A stretch of 64,000 bases of DNA, from assembly GCA_001642945.1 (NCBI GenBank), contig LGRT01000026.1:62001-126000 (forward strand). The letters run 5' to 3'. The stretch's first letter is position 1. Each line of letters begins with the position of its first letter. Below the pieces are notes generated by a model. It worked only from the letters and a program-made list of their open reading frames with translations, was not told where the DNA came from and made no database searches. Below are positions 47,731 to 55,887 of the stretch, piece after piece. Position numbers and translations under genes: made by a program. This stretch comes from Rhodobacteraceae bacterium SB2 (GTDB lineage Bacteria > Pseudomonadota > Alphaproteobacteria > Rhodobacterales > Rhodobacteraceae).

Positions 47731-50253
47731 ATGGTTGTATCCATGGCAATTAAATCGGTCACAGTATTCATAGATCAATTTTCAGATAGGATTTTTGATT
47801 TAGGGCATGACAATATATACCTCTACGACTATGGGAATTTCCATGAAACTGTATGGACAGATAACTATTACAATGTGTCTACTGGGGCATTTTCAGGTTA
47901 CTTTTCGTATGATGACTCGTATTTTAGCCGAACAGACGGCGTCGGAGGTTTTTATTTAGTAAGTCCAGATAGCGATGTGTCGCTTGTCGATCCGACGTTT
48001 AATGCCGCCACTACTAATAACTGGGATTATGATCTCAGGGCTTCAGACTCGGGTTCCCTTGTTGACTCGCTAGGCTACATCGCCTTCTACGATACTTACG
48101 ATACTTTATTTAGGACTGATCAAAATGACGACGTAAGTCCAAACCACGGGGATTGGACATTAGCTGCCTACCTAGATGAATTAGAAAACCCTGATCAAAA
48201 TGAGATCATATGTATTGATGTTGACACTTTAAATGGAGCTAGTAGCCATTACTCCAAATTATTTAAGAGTACGCTCAGTGTAGAGAGATGGTTGGCGGGT
48301 GATTTGGTTTATATATCAGGTCTTGAGGCTATTTTAGAAAATTTCTTTACGCTCAACGATAAGCGCCTTACCGGTAATATTAGTGATGACGAATTTACAG
48401 TTAGTTGTTTAAGCGTATCAATCGCAGGCGCTCCAGCAACTCAAGAACTGTCAACATTGAATTTGCTTTCATCGTTAAGTATTCCAATAATTCAAGCTGC
48501 TCCCAACGTAGGGCAAGGGAATTATGACTGGGGTTCTAACTATGCTGACGTGATTAACGTTGGCGCTTGGAATATTGACAACGAAGATGAATTGTTACTG
48601 TCCAGCATCAGTACATTAAGCACGCTTGATATACTAGGAAATGGGCAAGTTCTTAAATCTGATTGGGGAACCGGAAGCAATTTTGGAACTTCGTTTGCAA
48701 CTCCAAAAGTAGCCGCAGATATAACAAATTTTTATAGTAGTTTTATAAGTGCTATAGAAAGTGAGGGTACGTCGTTAGGCGAAGCGCAGGCACAATCTCA
48801 AGCACTGAACATTGATTATTCCGATGTCGTCAATGTTTTGCTGGAACAAATTAGCACTGAGTTGATAGTAACCCTCGATTTAGCTGGCAATCAAGCAACA
48901 TACCATCCGAAAGTACGGACTTCTGACGTAAATGTTTCTCCCACGCCAGTGAAAATTACCTCTACCAGCGGTGGGTTGTCAGGATTGACAGTTGCGAGCG
49001 CTAGAACGAATGATGCTCCCATATTCACAAGTGGCGCAGAAAGCGTAGCATTAGAAAATATAACTCTGTCATCAGTGATTTATAATGCTACAGCCGAAGA
49101 CTCCGATGGCGATCAGCTTACTTACTCACTGGTAAATAGCCTCAACATCTTGGTCTCTGGTGAAAGCGCAGTTGGCGAAATAGATATTGCTCTTTTTGAT
49201 GACATTTCACCACTTCATGCAGAAAGGCTTGGTACATTAGCAGCAGAAGGCGCCTATAATGATGTTGTTTTTCATCGGGTCATAGATGGGTTCATGGCAC
49301 AAACTGGAGATGTGCAATATGGTAAGCGAAACAATAGCATAGAAAATGCGGGACGAGGTGGATCAAACAAACCAGACCTTGTAGCAGAATTTTCGACCAT
49401 TCCTTTTGATAGAGGTATAGTTGGAATGGCCCGCTCCAGCGATCCAAACAGCGCAAATAGCCAGTTTTTCATGATGTTTGAAGATACTTATTCTTTGAAT
49501 GGAGATTATACGGTAGTTGGCGTAGTCGCATCCGGACTAGATGTTCTAGATTTAATTAAGCGTGGTGATGCCTCTCAAAATGGGGTGGTTTCTCAAAATC
49601 CCGATTACATGGAAGAAGTTACTTATACGCCTGCCACAGATATTTTCGAAATTAATAGCACAAGTGGCGAAATCACGTTCATAAATGAACCCAATTTTTC
49701 AAACATGGATTTTAAGGATCTCGTGGTGGCAGTAAGTGATGGCAGCGAAACAGTATATAAAACTGTTACGCTTGATCTACCTCCGCAAAATATAACAATT
49801 AGCTTCAGCGATATAAATTCAGTAGAGTCTCAGGTCCCCGATAATGATCTCGTTTTTAAGGGCGGCTATGACGCTACAGTTGCAGTTGAAAATGGAAAAT
49901 TAGGTGTACTATCTGGGGAGATTAGCTTCACGCATGTTGAGTTTGCCAGTCAGAGCTATGATCATGGTATAGCCATCAGCGATGTTGTGCTGCAACTGCG
50001 TGACATTGTGGGCCTAAGTACTTTAAGTGGCAATCAAAAAACCGCTGCAGATATAGATGGTGACGGTGATGTTGCCATCAGTGATGTTGTCTCAAACCTA
50101 CGACATATTGTAGGTCTTGATACAATCGAGCAATGCGCCCTTGTTGACACCTCAGATCAGCTTGTGACCGGCCTTACTTCTTCAACCATCGCAGACCTAA
50201 CACTCATCCAACTCGGCGATGTAGATTTAAGCGCAACATTTGAAATCGCTTAA
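47731..50253 (+). CDS. Multidomain surface/secreted protein: subtilase-like, cadherin split by cyclophilin, dockerin-like tail
   Basis: Protein of 840 residues. Residues 1-345 match the order of a subtilisin (S8) domain: D15 (VTVFIDQF), H139 (NHGDWTLAAY), N259 (QAAPNVG) and S321 (FGTSFATPKVA). Residues 427-470 are the first half of a cadherin-like repeat (EDSDGDQLTYSL). Residues 478-635 are a cyclophilin with FHRVIDGFMAQTGD (514-527) and ANSQFF. Residues 636-681 resume the cadherin (FEINSTSGEITF). Residues 747-797 hold two dockerin-like DVVxxLR(D/H)IVGL repeats. No signal peptide is seen. An ATG at 47743 is also possible. Largest cargo gene. Confidence 0.75.
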   Translation: MVVSMAIKSVTVFIDQFSDRIFDLGHDNIYLYDYGNFHETVWTDNYYNVSTGAFSGYFSYDDSYFSRTDGVGGFYLVSPDSDVSLVDPTFNAATTNNWDYDLRASDSGSLVDSLGYIAFYDTYDTLFRTDQNDDVSPNHGDWTLAAYLDELENPDQNEIICIDVDTLNGASSHYSKLFKSTLSVERWLAGDLVYISGLEAILENFFTLNDKRLTGNISDDEFTVSCLSVSIAGAPATQELSTLNLLSSLSIPIIQAAPNVGQGNYDWGSNYADVINVGAWNIDNEDELLLSSISTLSTLDILGNGQVLKSDWGTGSNFGTSFATPKVAADITNFYSSFISAIESEGTSLGEAQAQSQALNIDYSDVVNVLLEQISTELIVTLDLAGNQATYHPKVRTSDVNVSPTPVKITSTSGGLSGLTVASARTNDAPIFTSGAESVALENITLSSVIYNATAEDSDGDQLTYSLVNSLNILVSGESAVGEIDIALFDDISPLHAERLGTLAAEGAYNDVVFHRVIDGFMAQTGDVQYGKRNNSIENAGRGGSNKPDLVAEFSTIPFDRGIVGMARSSDPNSANSQFFMMFEDTYSLNGDYTVVGVVASGLDVLDLIKRGDASQNGVVSQNPDYMEEVTYTPATDIFEINSTSGEITFINEPNFSNMDFKDLVVAVSDGSETVYKTVTLDLPPQNITISFSDINSVESQVPDNDLVFKGGYDATVAVENGKLGVLSGEISFTHVEFASQSYDHGIAISDVVLQLRDIVGLSTLSGNQKTAADIDGDGDVAISDVVSNLRHIVGLDTIEQCALVDTSDQLVTGLTSSTIADLTLIQLGDVDLSATFEIA

Positions 50254-50324
50254 CGAGATCATGGATACGGCAACATAACAACGTACACCCGCAAAGCCAC
50301 TTAATGCTACTGGATACTGCATGA

Positions 50325-51092
50325 GAGGGTAACTGGAAACTCAATGGGCGGTTCTATGGTGGTTGGTGGCAACAGATTGATAAAGAATACAGGAGCCAAA
50401 TCTACATTAATGATGAACCAACCTATGAGTATGATCTAAAGGCTTTACACCCTACATTATTATCCAACAGAGCAGGTATAGAGCTTCCAGTAGATCCATA
50501 CAGCCTACAAGACCATTTACTCACCCAGACAAGCCCAAACCAGCAGAGACAGTACGTTAAACTACTGGTCCTTATGGCTATCAATGCTTCCACTCCAAGT
50601 GACGCTTATGCAGCCTTTAGGAATAACGACAGAGACGATAATCTAGCGACTAGCTTAACCAACAGTACACTTTCATCTCTCCTTAATGCCTTCTTTGATG
50701 AACAACCTCATATGGAGCAATTCTTATGTAAAGGGCTAGGACTTGAGCTAATGGGAGTAGATGGTCAAATAGCTAATATGGTTATTGGCTACTTCACCAA
50801 ACAGAATGAACCAGTTCTTTGCATCCATGACAGTTTCTTAATCAACTACAAGAGAGGTGAAGAGCTTAGAAGGATAGTAGCTGACAGTACATTTCAACTC
50901 ACTGGATACAGAATACAGCAAGACATTAAGAATGAGAGATTAGAAACAACAACACCAGTAAAGGGTAACATAGAAGGATATCAAGAACCTGTAGACGTTA
51001 CCTTCCACACACCAAACAGAATAGAAAGAACTGATCAGTATATAGCTAGAAGGGATAAATTCTATAAGTGGAAAGAACTAAAGAGTGAGTAA
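50325..51092 (+). pseudogene. 5'-truncated DNA polymerase-like protein remnant
   Basis: An open frame from 50325, just after a TGA, to 51092. Similarity-like features begin well before the first ATG (50574): GRFYGGWWQQI, PTYEYDLKALHPTLLSN, then past the ATG, GLGLELMGVDGQIA and VLCIHDSFLINY. The D...LHP and HDSF patterns resemble motifs A and C of family A-type polymerases, and I have the impression of a plasmid/phage replication protein, but no family is certain. With no start codon before the conserved part, it looks like the C-terminal fragment of a larger gene; a 172-residue product could still be made from 50574. Confidence 0.5.
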
Positions 51093-51200
51093 CTTGTTTG
51101 TTGTAAATCTGAATAAGTTATTAACATGGTGGTTTTTATTACTTTGTTGTTATTCCTCCTATAGCACCCCCTCCCTCCATTACTGGAACAAGTTGAGATA

Positions 51201-52190
51201 ATGACCTTAGATCTAGAAGAATACATCACCAAACGCATGCAGATGTCACACATTTACCAGCCCGTGATGCTAAAAGTGTTATTAGAAAATTCTGGTGAGG
51301 CATCGGTAGACCAGATCGCATCAGCACTTCTCACCTATGATCAATCTCAAGTGGAATATTACTGCATAAGAACAAAACAGATGGTTGGGAAAGTCCTAAC
51401 GAAAAATGGTGTAGTAGAACCCATCAAGTCTGGCCGAGCGACTAACGGTTACAGGCTCAACTCAGAAGCTCTTACAGAAGCCCAAAGAGCTTCACTGATA
51501 GCCAAATGCGATAATAGTATTTCAGATTACCTAGATAAACGTGGTGACCGAATATGGCAGCACAGAGCTTCCGAGAGTGGTTATGTTTCAGGCTCGACAA
51601 GATACAATGTCCTTAAAAGAGCAAAATATCGTTGTGAATTATGTGGTGCGCACGAAAGTCAAATTGCTCTACATGTCGATCATATTGTGCCTAGATCTAA
51701 GGGTGGCCCCGACGATCTGAGTAATTTCCAAGCCCTTTGCCAGACTTGCAATACAAATAAGAGGGCAGAAGACGACACTGACTTTAGGGGAGTGCTAGAC
51801 AGTTACCGTCACCGTGAGGTTGGATGCATCTTCTGCGAGTTGGAAGCCGAGCGTATTACATCTGAAAACGAACTATGTGTAGCGATTAAGGACGCTTTCC
51901 CAGTTACGGCGCATCACACGCTAATTATCCCCAAGCGGCACGTATCCGATTACTTCGAGCTTTATCAGCCAGAACGCAATGCTATCGATCAGATGCTGCA
52001 CGAACAACGCCAGTCAATCCTAGGACAAGATGACAAAGTCACTGGCTTTAATGTTGGGATCAACGCAGGAGCATCAGCAGGTCAGACAGTGTTTCACGTC
52101 CATGTACATTTGATCCCAAGGCGAAAGGATGATGTCGAGGACCCTCGAGGTGGTGTGAGGGGCGTCATTCCAACTAAACAAGTCTACTAA
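51201..52190 (+). CDS. HNH endonuclease - HIT domain fusion protein
   Basis: Protein of 329 residues with three parts. Residues 1-95 are helical, with a winged-helix-like look (VDQIASALLTYD). Residues 140-190 are a zinc HNH nuclease: C145/C148, the HVDH motif at 158-161, N175 and C180/C183. Residues 205-325 are a HIT domain with an added CIFC (209-212) and the catalytic HVHVH at 299-303. HIT proteins hydrolyse or transfer nucleotides from adenylated or dinucleoside substrates. All catalytic motifs look intact. Position in a tRNA island suggests a mobile-element defence or maintenance role; that is inference. Confidence 0.82.
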   Translation: MTLDLEEYITKRMQMSHIYQPVMLKVLLENSGEASVDQIASALLTYDQSQVEYYCIRTKQMVGKVLTKNGVVEPIKSGRATNGYRLNSEALTEAQRASLIAKCDNSISDYLDKRGDRIWQHRASESGYVSGSTRYNVLKRAKYRCELCGAHESQIALHVDHIVPRSKGGPDDLSNFQALCQTCNTNKRAEDDTDFRGVLDSYRHREVGCIFCELEAERITSENELCVAIKDAFPVTAHHTLIIPKRHVSDYFELYQPERNAIDQMLHEQRQSILGQDDKVTGFNVGINAGASAGQTVFHVHVHLIPRRKDDVEDPRGGVRGVIPTKQVY

Positions 52191-52320
52191 AGAGAAAATA
52201 GACCACCCTCCCCTCTGGACGATTGAGCTTGAGAGGTCAGGTCAGGTTTGGCTTACGACAGAAGATGAAATAAAGAAGCATGAGATCAGCAAAATAGTCG
52301 TTGTGGGTTAGATATGAGAA

Positions 52321-53652
52321 CTAATTCCCCAAAACATAGGAACACTTCTCTATTGCCTCCACCTTGGCGTCAAATCCTATATCTTCGCCGTATAAGCCAT
52401 AAGTCATAGTGTCTAAATCGTGACCAACTATTTGAGCCGCATGAGCTTCAGGAATACCTGCGGTCATCATCTGTGTAGCCAGAGTCTTCCTGAAGCTGTG
52501 CAAAACATATTGGTGATTGTAGAATTTATCCCTCAAGCGTAGGAACCTGCGCCCCAAAGCATTGCCTCGCTTCTTGTATTTATTATTAGAGGCATCCAAC
52601 CCAGAAAGTAAAAAGCCATCCTCACTCGTATCAACCAACCGAGATACTAATTGCCTAATCTCGCTGTGAATTGGGATCTCTCGCCATGAAGACTCCGTTT
52701 TTGCATCCTCAACAAAAAATCTATCTGAGGTCACCTTACTTAAGGGCATTGAGCAAATCTCTTCCCTCCGACAACCAGTATACGCAGCTAATGTTATGAG
52801 GTCGCAAAGGAGTTGATCGTTAGGTTTAGCTTTAAGTAACTGATGGTAGTCATCTACCGTAAACGCTTTTCGTTTAGCTTTTACCTGCCTAGTAATTGTG
52901 GCCTTGGTTTTTCGTTTTTCAGGATAAATATCTTCTGTTAGGATAGAGTTTGGGTTCGTTTTTGTGAAATGCCTCTTCTTACAGTAACGCCAGTATGACC
53001 TGACAAAACCAATCTTCTTTTTTACCGTTCTGAGCGACACGTTTTCAAGCAACTCAAGAACCCACGCCTCAATATCTCTCTCTGAAATGGTTTCAAACAC
53101 CTCAAATCTATCGGTAAACAATTTTAAATTACCCCGACACTCATCAGCAGTCTGCATGGTGTACTCTGCTTGAGCCACGTACTCATCAACCCGCTCATGC
53201 GTAGCAGTCCACTCACCCGAAACTCTCTTGAAAATGGTAACGGCTGCTAACTTCTCTTGATCTGTGGTGTCTGTCCTTGGTGGGATATCGTACATCGTCT
53301 GATTGTCATGATCTCGTAGATACTTTTCGTCGAGAATATCTGCCACACTATTGAGGCCATCTTCTTCAAACCCCTTCCAATTCCGCTCTAACTCTCCCCT
53401 GTAAAATGCAACCTGTTCATCAATACCCAAATCGGCACCTAACTTTTTTGAGGATCTCGCAACTTTTATTTGAGTTTTCCATTTTGATATAAGCGGCAGC
53501 TTTTTAATGTTTGCTTCAGCAAGGCTATCAGTTTCCAAGCTCTCATAAAACTTAGTTTGATTGAAAAAATGATGTACGTCCTTGGGTACTTTCAAGGTGG
53601 CATGATACACGTTCCAAGGCCTCTCAAGATAAGACGGTAGTTTCGGCATCAA
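52321..53652 (-). CDS. Tyrosine-type site-specific integrase of the island
   Basis: Integrase of 443 residues. Catalytic residues of the phage-integrase family are in place: R295 (TGCRREEI), H385 and R388 (HSFRKT), H411 (VGHDLDTM) and nucleophile Y421 (YGLYGE). The N-terminal 240 residues have an arm-binding and core-binding layout with a DUF6538-like start (YLERPWNVYHATLKVPKDV). It is encoded right next to attR and reads into the island; the paired 10-mer repeats sit immediately upstream of its start, so it may autoregulate. ATGs at 53652 and 53649 are both possible. Confidence 0.92.
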   Translation of the reverse strand: MMPKLPSYLERPWNVYHATLKVPKDVHHFFNQTKFYESLETDSLAEANIKKLPLISKWKTQIKVARSSKKLGADLGIDEQVAFYRGELERNWKGFEEDGLNSVADILDEKYLRDHDNQTMYDIPPRTDTTDQEKLAAVTIFKRVSGEWTATHERVDEYVAQAEYTMQTADECRGNLKLFTDRFEVFETISERDIEAWVLELLENVSLRTVKKKIGFVRSYWRYCKKRHFTKTNPNSILTEDIYPEKRKTKATITRQVKAKRKAFTVDDYHQLLKAKPNDQLLCDLITLAAYTGCRREEICSMPLSKVTSDRFFVEDAKTESSWREIPIHSEIRQLVSRLVDTSEDGFLLSGLDASNNKYKKRGNALGRRFLRLRDKFYNHQYVLHSFRKTLATQMMTAGIPEAHAAQIVGHDLDTMTYGLYGEDIGFDAKVEAIEKCSYVLGN

Positions 53653-53658
53653 ATAATA

Positions 53659-53681
53659 TCCCGTAGGTTTTTCCCGTAGGT
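53659..53681 (+). repeat. Right arm repeat: two TCCCGTAGGT units
   Basis: Identical 23 bp to 45346-45368 and in the same orientation. It lies 6 bp upstream of the integrase start codon, so it could be both arm site and operator. Confidence 0.7.
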
Positions 53682-53740
53682 AGTACAGTTACACCTACAA
53701 TTTCAATGATATAAAGAGCTTAAATGCGAATGTACTAGAG

Positions 53741-53758
53741 TCCCCTACGGGCTGCCAC
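53741..53758 (+). repeat. attR: 18-bp direct repeat of the tRNA-Glu 3' end
   Basis: Exact copy of 45275-45292. Not part of a second tRNA: the upstream bases do not fold into the rest of a cloverleaf. Confidence 0.85.
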
Positions 53759-54357
53759 CAAAAATCCTCCATCTAGAAATGACACGCTGAACAACAGCAG
53801 GGGTGTGTGCCTGAAATCTAGCATTAAAAGCCAGCCCGATGCTTTTCCCAATACTGATCCCCGTAGGCCATGACAGTTCAGTGAGTGAATATCGGGGCGA
53901 ATAATAGCCATTCCCACAAATAGGTCTCAGCCTTTTGCACCGCAGCTGGTCATATCTGCACAAATAAAACGCACCGCACAACATGTTGACTCCGGTTTTC
54001 ATGAATGAACGGGCGGGCAGTCATGAAAATGATTCAGTTAAACCTGACATGGTCAAGCCCTCCGTCGCAAAAGTGATGAAGATGCACATTAGATTCAGCG
54101 GCCCTCGGATCATACAGTGGCCCCTTTCAGCCAGATTTGGGCTTAATCCCTTTGTAAGCTTGGTGGCACAATAGGCAGATTATCGGTTTATCCTCCCGAA
54201 ACACGCCGTCATCAGCTTCGATATCTTTTGCATTCAAGACTTGTTCCCATGGGTCGCAAACACGCCAAGTTTTTTTGGCTGGATAGGCATTTAAAGAGAA
54301 GTTAAGTCAGACCCCTTAAGCAGCAATAGCAGGCGCTTGGGCGCCCTACAGCGCGGA
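53759..54357. other. Non-coding/remnant region between attR and the malonate operon
   Basis: About 600 bp without a convincing gene. On the minus strand a frame of about 55 codons (ending near 54123) encodes a protein-like segment with WRVCDPWEQV and IICLLCHQAYKGIKP but has no start codon and stops at both ends. A second minus-strand frame at 53745-54002 also has no features. The region resembles leftovers of earlier insertions at this tRNA site. Confidence 0.4.
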
Positions 54358-55887
54358 TCAACTTGATGCGAACATGTCTTTATATTGACCGCGCAGAATA
54401 TTCTTTTGAACCTTGCCCATCGTATTGCGCGGCAATTCATCAAGCAGGATTAATTTGCGCGGGTGCTTAAAGCGGGCAAGCGCGCTGCGGATGGCATCCA
54501 TCATCGCGTCAAGATCAGGTGATTGGCCTGATTCTGCAACAATAACACCCAAGACTGTTTCGCCAAAATCTGGATCGGGCACGCCGATTACCGCGCTTTC
54601 CAAAACGCCAATCTGATCATCGAGCACCAGCTCAATTTCCTTAGGATAGATATTATAACCTCCGGAAATAATCAGATCCTTGTTGCGACCCACAATATGC
54701 AAGTACCCATCTTCGTCAATTCGCCCCAGATCACCCGTGATAAAAAACCCAGTTTCACGCAATTCTGCAGCGGTTTTGTCAGGCATTTGCCAATATCCTT
54801 GAAAAACATTGGCGCCACGCACTTCAACCTCGCCAATTTCGCCTTGCGGCAACGCATGGCCATCAGCATCGCAAATCCTGACCTCAACCCCGGGCAAGGG
54901 CAAGCCCACGGTTCCCGCGCGCCGATCCCCTTCATAGGGATTCGAAGTGTTCATATTGGTTTCGGTCATACCATATCGTTCAAGAATGCGATGGCCGGTG
55001 CGCGCTTCAAAGCGGGAATGGATTTCGGCTAAAAGCGGCGCTGAGCCAGAGATGAATAACCGCATATGCGCGGTTGATGCCGCGGTAAAACGCGGATCAT
55101 CTAGAAAACGCGCGTAAAATGTTGGTACCCCCATCAAGGTTGTTGCTTTGGGCATATGTTTGGCGATCGCATCGAGATCAAATTTCGGAAGGAAGATGAG
55201 GCTGCCACCCGAAATTAACGAAATGTTGGTTGCCACGAAAAGACCATGCGTGTGAAAAATAGGAAGGGCGTGAAGCAAGACGTCATCTTCCGTAAACTGC
55301 CAAGCTTCCACCAGCGCCAATGCGTTTGATAACAGGTTTTTCTGCGTCAACATGGCACCTTTCGATCGCCCTGTGGTGCCGGATGTGTAAAGAAAGGCTG
55401 CAAGGTCATTCTCGCTACAGGCCACCGTTGGAAAAAGAATGGGCATTTTTTGCATCTTGGCGTTCAGCGAGCCGCTTCCATCCGTATTCAGCGTTTCTAT
55501 TATTGCCCCCAGCCTACCAGCCAAAGGCGCCAGCGCTGCTTGGTTGCGGCCGTCGCAAACGATCAACGAGGCACCACTATTGTCTATAAAGTAGGCAAGC
55601 TCATCCACTGTGTAGGCCGTGTTCAATGGCAGGAAAACCAGACCGGCTTGCGCACATGCTGCATATAGGGCCAATGCCTCGGGGGATTTTTCAATTTGAG
55701 CTGCGACTCGGTCACCCGGCTTTAGCTCAAGCTGGAGCATCACATTGGCAATTTGGGCCGCACGGCTCAGAAAATGCTGATGCGTGATCGTCGACCCATC
55801 CAAAAGATGCAAAAAAGGAGTTGTTTTGCCGGCATGTCGACCAAAAAGACCATCATAAAGCGGGTTTGCCACTGCGTTACCTTTCAT
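54358..55887 (-). CDS. matB: Malonyl-CoA synthetase (MatB-type acyl-CoA ligase)
   Basis: AMP-forming ligase of 509 residues. Phosphate loop LYTSGTTGRSKGAM, RYGMTETNMN (the MatB-type signature with Thr-Glu-Thr), hinge GDLGRIDEDGY and C-terminal LPRNTMGKVQKN with the catalytic lysine are present. It makes malonyl-CoA from malonate, CoA and ATP. The start at 55887 overlaps the end of the malonyl-CoA decarboxylase gene by 11 bp; the longer frame to 55947 would lie inside it. The pair together would take malonate to acetyl-CoA. Confidence 0.9.
   Translation of the reverse strand: MKGNAVANPLYDGLFGRHAGKTTPFLHLLDGSTITHQHFLSRAAQIANVMLQLELKPGDRVAAQIEKSPEALALYAACAQAGLVFLPLNTAYTVDELAYFIDNSGASLIVCDGRNQAALAPLAGRLGAIIETLNTDGSGSLNAKMQKMPILFPTVACSENDLAAFLYTSGTTGRSKGAMLTQKNLLSNALALVEAWQFTEDDVLLHALPIFHTHGLFVATNISLISGGSLIFLPKFDLDAIAKHMPKATTLMGVPTFYARFLDDPRFTAASTAHMRLFISGSAPLLAEIHSRFEARTGHRILERYGMTETNMNTSNPYEGDRRAGTVGLPLPGVEVRICDADGHALPQGEIGEVEVRGANVFQGYWQMPDKTAAELRETGFFITGDLGRIDEDGYLHIVGRNKDLIISGGYNIYPKEIELVLDDQIGVLESAVIGVPDPDFGETVLGVIVAESGQSPDLDAMMDAIRSALARFKHPRKLILLDELPRNTMGKVQKNILRGQYKDMFASS

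Larger units (their letters stand above)
45275..53758. mobile_element. Integrative element in tRNA-Glu, about 8.5 kb, tyrosine integrase
   Basis: The last 17 bases of tRNA-Glu plus one base (18 bp) recur exactly at 53741-53758, and a tyrosine integrase is encoded inward from the right copy. Matching 23-bp paired repeats lie just inside both ends. Between them base composition becomes AT-rich and codon use differs from the flanks. Cargo: GFA-family protein, membrane protein, broken serine recombinase, an 840-residue multidomain protein, a truncated polymerase-like gene and an HNH-HIT protein. No replication, conjugation or phage structural genes are recognisable, so it is probably a non-autonomous or decayed island. 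Confidence 0.85.

Noticed and set aside
52159-52311. Frame after the HNH-HIT gene encoding a short piece with LWTIELERSGQVWL
   Set aside because: Protein-like but without a start codon and partly inside the HNH-HIT gene; perhaps a remnant, not supportable as a gene.
53741-53758. Second tRNA-Glu at the right end of the island
   Set aside because: Only the 3' tail is duplicated; D and anticodon arms are absent, so it is an att site.
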